Positions 28,408 to 37,000 of a DNA stretch of 64,000 nt are shown in pieces; position 1 is the first letter of the stretch, and each line of letters opens with the position of its first letter. The position numbers and the translations under genes are program-made. The notes beneath the pieces were generated by a model. That model had not been told where the DNA came from and did no database searches. It saw only the letters and a program-made list of their open reading frames with translations. The stretch is from assembly GCA_012862575.1 (NCBI GenBank), contig BLSF01000062.1:62001-126000 (forward strand), given 5' to 3'. This DNA is from Parietichytrium sp. I65-24A. Lineage: Eukaryota > Sar > Bigyra > Thraustochytrida > Thraustochytriidae.

Positions 28408-29406
28408 TCAGAGTGACCTGTAGACGGAGTAGTCTGCTGCGAGGAAGAGGAATGGAAAGACGAGAGCAAGCCACAAAAGACGAACCATGCTTTGGACGTT
28501 CGCATCGTCCCGGATAATGTTGTCATTAGCGTCCACGACAGCGAGAAAGCTGGTTTCCGCGAGGAAACCACGACTCACGTCTTGCAACTGCAACGGGTTC
28601 GTGCCTTCCTCTTGGGCGAGCAAAGTGTCTTTGATTGCTTTACGGCGGTAAATGTTTGCAATCTTTAGCATGTATCCAATCGCTGCGATCAGTGGAAAAA
28701 TACACCACGGAAGGTTCATGACGCCCAGTTTTATCCACACGCCGAACCACCCATCCTGGATCTGCTCAAAGTTGTTGTAGATGGCTCCAAGGTAAAAGTA
28801 GTACTGCCCCCAACCCAAGCAGCACTGCAAGATGCACCCGACCCATGAGGAGGCCACGTGGTAGCCTTTCATGTACAGCACGCAAAAGAGGACTTCAACG
28901 AACGCGATCGAGGCATCCATGCCGCTGATAGCAATGGTAAGGTCGTTCTTGGTTTGGTAGCGGGTGTCGGCGTTCGCATACGCCCACCAAGGCCAGAAGG
29001 CCTTGTCTTCGGCGGTCAGGCCCTGCATGATGCGGTGCTTGAATAGAAACCATGGAAGTTCCCAGAACAGCTGGTACCCAGTGTTGCACGCGAACCATAC
29101 ACCGGCGAACTGAGACAGCTTGACCCTCATGGGACGCGCCTTTTCGCCGGGATTATCCACCAGCGCCCAGAGAGGAGACCAGATAGAGAGGATGGCGCCA
29201 AGAACCGCCACTTTATCGTAAGGAAACGACGCGGCGTCCCCACCGCACAGGACCACGAGCCACATTGCTGCGGGAACTCCGAGCCCGGCCACAAGGCTGA
29301 ACTGGATCATACGACCACGCCTGTTGAAGCTCCCAAAGTCGGGCCCGTCCGCACTTTCCATCGTCAAGAGGGAATACCTCGCCGAACTCAATCCTTCATC
29401 CATCAT
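28408..29406 (-). CDS. Multi-pass membrane protein, EXPERA/emopamil-binding-like candidate
   Basis: 332 aa, two ATGs at the start (29406, 29403). Five to seven hydrophobic spans: about 33-55, 62-85, 100-125, 155-205, 225-250 and a C-terminal one at 305-325. The middle has aromatic-rich conserved-looking motifs: ACNTGYQLFWELPWFLFKH, WPWWAYANADTRYQT, a TM helix with GMDASIAFVEVLF, then LGWGQYYFYLGAIYNNF and MNLPWCIFPLIAAIGYML. A polar/acidic residue pattern within helices plus LFFELPW-like and Y-F/Y-LG elements recall the EXPERA domain of EBP/TMEM97 sterol-related membrane proteins. The resemblance is at fold level only; a substrate cannot be named. An Asn/Asp-containing soluble loop (about 265-300) precedes the last TM. 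Confidence 0.5.
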   Translation of the reverse strand: MMDEGLSSARYSLLTMESADGPDFGSFNRRGRMIQFSLVAGLGVPAAMWLVVLCGGDAASFPYDKVAVLGAILSIWSPLWALVDNPGEKARPMRVKLSQFAGVWFACNTGYQLFWELPWFLFKHRIMQGLTAEDKAFWPWWAYANADTRYQTKNDLTIAISGMDASIAFVEVLFCVLYMKGYHVASSWVGCILQCCLGWGQYYFYLGAIYNNFEQIQDGWFGVWIKLGVMNLPWCIFPLIAAIGYMLKIANIYRRKAIKDTLLAQEEGTNPLQLQDVSRGFLAETSFLAVVDANDNIIRDDANVQSMVRLLWLALVFPFLFLAADYSVYRSL

Positions 29407-29911
29407 ATTTCGCTCTCACCTTGCCGCGACGAGATCCAAGTTCCGATTGCCAGAGGTCGTCCTCTCGTCAGTCAGCTTGACATAAAACTATAGAAACTGT
29501 GAACCACACTTCTTCCTGCCTCCCCAAAGCAGGCAGCCCTTTTGGTGACTGGTGAGACTGGTGACTGCCTTCATTACCTCGGGGGCCGCTCCACGCCGCC
29601 CTTGTGGCCCTCGCTTCCAAACTTGGAAGGACCAACGATGCGCAACGGCATCCAAAAATGATTGCGAAACCATATCCACTTGCCTTGCACATTTGCAGAT
29701 ATTTGCAGCGCCCTCCCACCTTGCTTGGAGATGCTCATTCGCACCTTTTAATCACAGTCAGTCACATTAGTCACATACTCGAGCACCGTATTACTGTGTA
29801 TTATTGCCACGGCCGGCAGGTCTTCTGTCGCATTCACAGTCAATCTTGACAACTTTTGCTAAGCTTGCTGCGATCGCGTAGCGCCTTTCCCGACTTTGTT
29901 TTGAGAAGCAG

Positions 29912-29959
29912 CCCACCTTCCGATAGGGTTTGTTTACGCTGCACTTCGTGGCTTCACTT
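29912..29959 (+). repeat. 48-bp dispersed repeat, copy 1
   Basis: Nearly identical to 31012-31060 in the same orientation; the copies differ only by a G/CT change near the middle. Flanking sequences are unrelated. Confidence 0.9.
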
Positions 29960-30598
29960 GTTTGAGAAGTCCTTCGAACGTGAACATTTGTTTTCTTATT
30001 CTTGCGTTTCATCGCGCCTTGCGTTTCGCGGCTCGCTTGGTCATAACCATCGGTGCTGCTCGGGTCCAAAGGACTCCGTTGCCAAAGATGTAATTCGTCG
30101 AAGGTCTCGAACCTCGCGAGGATCATCGGAATTGAAAAGAGGGTTGGCCTTGGTCATTTGCACGCAAGTGCGAGCTGTGTCCATGGAGAAAAAGGAGAAA
30201 GAAACTAAACTATCATAACATCTTCTTTTCTGTCAAATTGTCAAGTATTTATTGTACATGGAGCAAAGGCCGGCGACTCGAAGCACCTCCGCCTACGACA
30301 CCCTCACGACCTCCGCCACCGGCACGTCCTGCTGGACCGGGGGCTCGCTCCCTTTACGCATCAAAGCCTCGCGACGCGCGCGCCTTCTTTCGCGGCGTGT
30401 CGGCTTCGATGGCTCTCCGCTCTCGTCTGCCGCCCTTCTGGCGCGCCTCTTGCGAATGCGTCTGATGATGAAGAAGATCATTTTTCTTGTGCTGCGCGCT
30501 TCTCACTCGGTCCCAAAGAGTTATGGGTCTGCAGATGTCTGCAGCACAACAGCAAGAGCAAGAGAAGAGCAAGAGCTGCTCGGCAAACAAGATATTTA

Positions 30599-30725
30599 AT
30601 TCAGAACTCTGTTCGCTGTCAGTTTAGAATTGCAGTTTTGAACTCGGAATTCAGAATTCAGAAGAAATTCAGAACTCATGTCACAATAATTCAGAACTGA
30701 GAACTCGAGAACTCGGAATTGACAG
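30599..30725. repeat. AATTCAGAACTC/GAATTCAG word cluster
   Basis: At least seven variants of (A)ATTCAGAA(C/T)T within 127 bp, similar to the cluster at 9511-9580. Low-complexity, partly palindromic. Confidence 0.7.
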
Positions 30726-31011
30726 TGTGTATCATTGCGATAGTTAGACAGAGGAGGGGTCTTGCAAAACCTTCCTTACTGTTAATTTATTTCACTCTTT
30801 CACTTTTTCACTCTTTCGCTGACATCCTGACGAACTTACTCCATCGCATCCATCACAATCCGTCAGAGAGTTAGTCAGTCACTTGACTTTGTAGCACAGT
30901 CTCAGAGACTTTCTCACAGTCAATTCACGGTCAGCTCGTCAGCTCAGAAGCTCAGATTTCTCAGTGCCAGAAAACAGATTGATGTTTGATAAGTCAGTGA
31001 GTCTCAGTCAC

Positions 31012-31060
31012 CCCACCTTCCGATAGGGTTTGTTTACGCTCTCACTTCGTGGCTTCACTT
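31012..31060 (+). repeat. 48-bp dispersed repeat, copy 2
   Basis: Second copy of the element at 29912-29959, 1.1 kb downstream, direct orientation. Confidence 0.9.
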
Positions 31061-31634
31061 AAAGTCTCAGTCAGTTCAGAGATGTTCAGATCGCAGTTGT
31101 CAAGTTTCGCTACAATTCACGCTAATCTAATTTCGTGCTGACTGTGAGTATAGGGTACGTATGTATACTTATTGAACATTACTACTGTACTATGATATAG
31201 CGATAGAAACATAGTTCTAGGTATCTCTCTAATAGTGGATAGCTAATTGGTATCTGTTGCTTCTGTAGAAGCTGATAAATTCGTCTCTGCGTCTGAGTGT
31301 TACTAACCAGTACCAAAAACCTGTTTCAAACGGCAGTAGTAATTGTGCCGAGTACTCGCTACCACTTTTGGATCCTGCTCAACATCTGCCAACCTGAATT
31401 TTGACTTCTGAAAACAGTGAAGAATGAATAAGTACTTAACGAATGATTATTTGGAAAGAGAAAAGAGATCAAAGGAGTGTGAAACTTCCGAAGCAAGTGC
31501 CTCAAACGACCGTCAGCTACCTTGCGAACCTACGACTCGGCCGGCATCATAACGTGGCTCTTCGCCTCTCGACAACTCAGTGCTTTTTTGTGATTACAAA
31601 GAAAAAATCACTAATAGTACCGTAAAGGGTATTA

Positions 31635-31712
31635 GTGCTCACGCGCGGACTTGAACGCCCTCGCGATTTGACAGCGATGCCAGTTTTGCACAACCGTGGA
31701 GTGCCTCTCACA
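31635..31712 (-). other. Degenerate tRNA-like sequence
   Basis: Read on the minus strand it holds a B-box-like GCGTTCAAGTCC and, upstream, an anticodon-arm-like TCGCTGTCAAATCGCGA (stem with one mismatch, loop reading CAA). T-stem pairing is poor and no acceptor stem can be formed, so a working tRNA is unlikely. It may be a tRNA pseudogene or a SINE-like relic. Confidence 0.2.
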
Positions 31713-32860
31713 GAGCTCTCGAGCTCGTGGCAGAAGATTTTCAGTGCTCTTAGTGCTCTTTCACTTCTCCAAATCATTCGAGAAGCAATTTACAGTTTTA
31801 CAGTTGATTTTTTTAACAGTGACAGTAAATAAAAGTTGGATTTTGAAAATCAAATTGGGCTGCGACAACAACACGATGACGATGGCAATCAAAAGGGGGA
31901 GGGAGATACGGGTACCACTATCTAGTGCTTTGGATAGTAGTAGTCACGGACACGCCTCTATAATAGTCATTAGACTCCTTATAACTCCACTGGACATTAG
32001 CCAGCGTCACGCTTTTGATCATATCAGTACTCTCTGTAAGCAACACTACTCAATATTCTTAGTCAGAAGATCTCACTGTCCGCTAGCAACAACCTACTGC
32101 CAACTGCTTCACCACGTCTCCCACGCCATTCTCTATTCGTCACTTAGTCGTTTTTTGCAACCGCTCTGAACATGGCGTTCTGAATCATTTACTGACGAGA
32201 GTAGTACTCAGTAACACTCCTTCCTGACGCTGCTTATTGGTAAATCTTGTCCTATTGATTCGCATAGTCATTGATTACTGACCGATGTTAGCCGTTTGAC
32301 TGTTTGACACAGTGACTGACGATCCAAGCCGCGCAACGAATCATACAGATTCAGAGTACTCAGCACAACTCAGTACTCACCGTCAGTACAGAACGAAAAG
32401 CACGCGACGAGGCGGGCGAAGAAGAAAGAAGCGAAAATATAATAAATTAAAATGGAAGAAGCAGGACTTCGGTACCACTAGTTGCAAAAGTAGCCAGCGG
32501 AAACGAATCATCCATAGCCAGAGGTACTTTGCTCATTACTGCGGCAAATACCGAGCCGAAAGAGTGCCAGGCGTTTCAAGTACTAACAGTAAGTTGAGCA
32601 ACAGAAACGTGAAAACACACTTCCTACTCTGTTGGTTAGCGACTCAGATAGTAGTCCGATCCAGTCGGACGAACGCATGCACTAAGCTTCCTAGTACCCA
32701 CTATGCACTATGCACGATGCACTATGCATGGCACTATGGAAATGAACTATGTACCGGTACAGGACTATGTGATGATTGAGTGTCCTTGGCTTTTCAGGTA
32801 TGGTTGCAAAACCAATTCGCATCGAAAAGGGTCGTCAGTTTCACAATCAATCACATTCTT

Positions 32861-32900
32861 TCATTCATTCACTCACTCACTCACTCACTCACTCACTCAC
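32861..32900. repeat. (TCAC)n / (TCAT)n tetranucleotide repeat
   Basis: About ten tetranucleotide units, 85 bp before the start codon of the L-domain protein, probably in its promoter or 5' UTR. Confidence 0.9.
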
Positions 32901-32983
32901 GTTCGCTGTCTGCTGTGACTGTCAGCTGTGAGCTGTGAGCTGTGAGCGCGTGCGAAGAGAAGGAATTAAGGAAGGAAGGAAGA

Positions 32984-33730
32984 ATGTCGCGCAAGTTGCT
33001 GGCAAGCGCTTTGTTGATGGCTCTGGCGAGCAGCTCAGAGGCAGCTGGCAAGCTGCGCGCCGCAAGTAGCGGTCTGGAGATCTCCGGAGATGGCTTGTGC
33101 CTTGGGAATGTGACGGTCGTGTTTGACGGTCGGTACGGATGGAGTCTGGACAGCTCCAGTTGGAACGTGGACCTCGACGTGTTTGCCGAGAGCTGCAAGG
33201 AGCTGAGCGGCACATTGACGCTGGATGCGCGCTTTGGCACCGGAGACGGGGAGCCTAGCGCTTCCCCTCTCGGCGCGGAAGTTGCCGTCCCGAGCCTCCC
33301 GAAGCTCGAGCAAGTGGGCAGCCTGGAGATAACCGGCGCATTCCATCGCCTGTGCGGCCTCAACACCCTCAAGAGAGTGATGGGAAATGTAGTCATCTTT
33401 GACACCAATGAGCTCGTGTCTTTGAACGGGCTGAATGGCCTCGAGTTCATCGGTGAGAATCTCGTTATCGAGAACAACCACGTTTTGAAGAAAATATCAG
33501 GATTCGCCCGCCTTGGAAACCTCGGAGGCAAGCTGATCATTCACCACAACCCTTCCCTCATTTCTATTGAGGGGCTTCACACCCTTGATTCCGCCGGAGA
33601 GTTGCGTATTCAAGACAACGCTGTACTCACGGAAATTATCGCCTTTTCAGGTCTGTCCTCTATTGCGGGTAAACCCGTGCGAATTCAAGAGCACATCAGG
33701 CCGGGTCATCTCAATTGTGTAATTGGTTAG
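32984..33730 (+). CDS. Secreted receptor L-domain-like protein
   Basis: 248 aa with a clear signal peptide (MSRKLLASALLMALASSSEA) from the first ATG; the frame upstream begins at GTG. The mature part is an irregular beta-helix of short repeats ending in 'L..I.G' or 'L.I..N': LPKLEQVGSLEITGAFHRLC, LNTLKRVMGNVVIFDTNELV, LNGLEFIGENLVIENNHVL and LGGKLIIHHNPSLISIEGLH. This is the pattern of the receptor L-domain (insulin/EGF receptor ligand-binding L domain) and of fungal Sps2/Ecm33 wall proteins. Two Cys (in LCGLNTL and the C-terminal LNCVIG) flank the solenoid. No transmembrane helix or GPI signal is seen, so it is either secreted or truncated by an unsolved 3' intron. Confidence 0.7.
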   Translation: MSRKLLASALLMALASSSEAAGKLRAASSGLEISGDGLCLGNVTVVFDGRYGWSLDSSSWNVDLDVFAESCKELSGTLTLDARFGTGDGEPSASPLGAEVAVPSLPKLEQVGSLEITGAFHRLCGLNTLKRVMGNVVIFDTNELVSLNGLNGLEFIGENLVIENNHVLKKISGFARLGNLGGKLIIHHNPSLISIEGLHTLDSAGELRIQDNAVLTEIIAFSGLSSIAGKPVRIQEHIRPGHLNCVIG

Positions 33731-34082
33731 ATTATGGGTAGTGACGAAAATTTTCGAGCGCGTGTCAGAGCGCTGCTTATTTAGGCCGGCCCGAGGCGGC
33801 AAAACCGGTCTTGTGTCGGAAGCGTGTATTTACAAAGCACTGACATACACTTCAACTCTGTAACTGACGGAGACAATGTTGTGGTGGATCTTTTACCGAA
33901 AAGACCGAAGGCGCCGGTCTCTCCGCAGGCATGGTTGGACACGCGACTGTAATCGTCCTCGAGGGTCATATTGTTGGCGTCGACGGCCCAGTTGGCGGCG
34001 GTGGCGGCAGGTATTTGAAACGACGCTTCCGTAATTTCTTCTTTGTTGTGTAAAATAATGTATTCATGATTCGAACTACGAC
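33731..34082. other. Convergent 3' gap L-domain / PDS5
   Basis: Shared 3' flank. A 101-codon antisense frame overlapping the PDS5 stop (33781-34086) has no family signature and is not called. Confidence 0.5.
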
Positions 34083-37000
34083 TCATTCAGAGTTCATATC
34101 AACGTCGGAGTCGACCTCCTGATATCCCGAGAAGTTGTTTTCCTTCTGTTTCGTGCGGCGAGACGGCTGCCTTCGTTGAGGAGTGAGTACAGGAGACTGC
34201 TCGACAGACGGCCTTTTCCGCTCACGTGCAGGTGACCGCGAAGTGCGTTTAGTTCTCTGCTTTTTAGCGGAGCTGCCACGGCCATGGCTCGCGTGTGTGC
34301 TGTTTGACGCTGCTGTGTGATGTTGCCCAGACCCGGCGCCGACTCGCAGCTCAAACCCTTGGGGTAACGACGACATAGTTTTTTCATTTGCCCATTTTGG
34401 CGCCTGAGCCTCTGCCGCCGTTCGCTTGCGGGAGTTGCGAACTGGGGTACTGTGGCCAGCTTTTGGCGTGCGCAGTGGTGAGAGTGAACCCAGTTCGCCG
34501 TCCTCAGCGGGAATGTACATCTTGGGAAGGGCGCTTTGGCTCACATTAAACTCCACCGAGTCAGGGTTGATCTTCGCTCTTGACTTGACGATGAGGGTGG
34601 CAATCTCACTCAGCTGATGTATACTCTTGTTTTCTGGATCCAAAGCATCTCTGTGGTGGCGGATGGATTCTAGCAGAACGTACAATATTCCCGCGTTTAC
34701 GCTGTGAGTTGGAGAAAGTTGAGCCAGCCCATCCAAGTACGTAATAATCGGTTTGACTAAAGTCCGCTGCGCTGAGACGCTTAGGAGAGTTTCGTTGCGA
34801 GAGTCCTCGTCCCCGTTCATGACCGGGTGGTGAGCGAGGAGGTAAACGAGCGTCGAAATCATTTGCTCGGGGGCGAAACTCAACACGCTTTCGGGCTGAA
34901 TTGACATAGACTTTCGCCGCCGCGCGACAGATCTTTGCAAAAATCCAAGGAGCTGATTCAGGTTGCGCGCGCAAGCCTCAGACTTGCCCTTCCCAGTCTC
35001 TGTGACCGAGCTTGCGAGGACAAAAAAGGTACCGTACCGGAACAACTCCCTGCCCTTTTTAATGAAATGCTTGTAGACGTGCTTTGTAAACTCCTCTCGT
35101 ATCTCGCTGCTTGGGTCCAACGCAATCCTGCCCAGCTCAACCCACCTCTGCACTTGTCTCAGCTCAGCCTCCTCCTTGTGGCCTTCTCTGAGACTTTTCA
35201 CTGCTTCACGGGGACAGCTAGACTCGATGTGCACAAGAGCGACAGCAGCTGCCATTCGCAGCTGTGCGTATTCCCGCGCAGCGTGTGGAGGCCATTGAAT
35301 CTCGTTGTACCTTTGCGTGACCGCTTTTGACGCTCCACGTACCGGGCTCTTCTCTTGCTCCTCTCTGTCTTCTCCATCGACGGAATTGGAATCCATCTTC
35401 TGTTGCTTGAGAGCCCGAACTTTCTCTCCACCCCACGGGTCACCGCCGTCCGCGACAATTTTTCGCAGCAAGAGTAAATTTTTGCGAATTGTTTTGATGC
35501 TGCCCTTGTCCTCAGCTTCACTTGAACTGCAACTCAACAAGCGGATCGTTTCAAAAGCAACAAGGCGAATTCCCGCAGTTTTCAAATCTGTTTCTGCTGC
35601 CCTAGCTCCTCCGTTGCTCCTGTACGGACGCTTGACAATCTCAAAAGTTCTAGATGCACACTTGGCGACGTTTTCTGCACCACGATTCACTTTGGACACT
35701 TCAGCACCGCACATTTTTAGAACCACAGAAAGAGTTCCAACCGAGCAGACGTGTTTCTCGTTGAGCTTTCGCACATCCACAATGTCGGACACCCGTTCGC
35801 AAAGCGGTTTGAGTACTTCTCGCAAGAGCTCCGAGCCGTCCGTCTGTGAAATTTCACTAGTGTACAGTGACACAATTTGGCACCAAGCCCGAATGCAAGG
35901 TTTGGTACACGTAAAACTATTGCCATCCAATATCGAGCGAAGTAGTAAGTCACGAAGTTCCCTCGAGAGCGTCAAGCTCTTTGCTTCAGGTCGCGCTGGC
36001 GAGTAAATGATTCGCACGAGTATTCCCGCACTGCGATAGAGGCCTGCCAGCGCCGCGCGCGAGAGACTTGCTGTCTCTGTATTGTCATTTTCTTCATTTT
36101 CCACAGAAGAAATTGATGAAGCGCTGGAGGATCTCGAACGCCTCTGTTCTTGGTCGTTGGCGCCAGAGGCAAAGCTCTCCTGGATCGAGTTTGCAGTTTT
36201 TAGCGTCCTGATGCTGCAAGCTTCCAAAGTGTCATAGGGGCCCTCGAGAAGCTTCGGCGCAAGTTTAGCCACATGCACTAGTAGCTCGCAGGTTTTTTCC
36301 ACTGCGGTGCTTTTCTTTGTGAGAACCAAGTGTGGAATCACCACGGAGATCAGGGCAATCATGTCAGACTGGGAGATTAGAGAAAGGCAGAGCCGAGCAA
36401 ACAATATGCGAAGGATTTTACTCGAGTCGGATTTGGAGCCAAGGCGCTTCGTGCACTCGTCCAAAGCTGCAGACACCTGCTCAGGGTCCTCAGAAAAGTC
36501 GCAAATTGTGCAGAGGTCTCGAAAAACATATCTGTCGCGAACGGAGCAAAGGTCACCGAGCGATTTGTCCGCATTTGCGATTCGGGATTGTGGCACAAAC
36601 TCGCTCGCGATTTGTGTCAGGAGTGCTCTGATGGAACCCTCCTGCGCAGTTACGGGCCGCTGCTGTAGCTCGTCCACATCTTGGGAAGAGTCTTCTCCAG
36701 ATAGAGAGGACAATGGCTGCGAAAGATCGGATTCTAGCCTTGAGGAGCTCGAGCGTGTTCTCCGGGAGCTCGGCGACTTGGTGCTGGAACTTCGCCCGCG
36801 CCGAGACTGACTTCCTGGGAACCCGAGCGCGGATGGCCCGACCGATTGGAGCGCGCGAAGTTGCTGCGCTGCTGTGTGCAGGCTATTTTGGAGCTTTTGA
36901 CGCTGCTCCACGGCAGTGCGAAGAAAAGCTTGCCGGCCTGCCTCGCTGAGGCGCTCCCAGATGCGCTTCAAGACAAAAGCACGGAGCGAATTGCAGCTGA

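Larger units (their letters stand above)
29407..32983. other. Large gene-poor region (3.6 kb)
   Basis: The longest gap in the window, between two divergent genes. It holds a 48-bp dispersed repeat in two copies (29912-29959, 31012-31060), GAATTCA-like clusters (30599-30725), a degenerate tRNA-like stretch (31635-31712, minus), a GC-rich island at 30290-30480, CAGTCAGTCA-type words around 30860-31080, and a TCAC microsatellite next to the L-domain gene. No convincing gene was found; candidate uses are promoters, an RNA gene or decayed repeats. Confidence 0.5.

Noticed and set aside
30293-30481. 62-codon minus-strand ATG frame in a GC-rich island (basic, Arg-rich)
   Set aside because: In-frame stop just upstream, no linked exon and no recognisable domain; could be an orphan exon but not supported.
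31635-31712. Functional tRNA-Leu on the minus strand
   Set aside because: T-stem has several mismatches and no acceptor stem can be formed; kept only as a tRNA-like relic.
33781-34086. 101-codon minus-strand ATG frame at the PDS5 stop
   Set aside because: Overlaps the PDS5 stop region and 3' flank; no domain. Probably chance.
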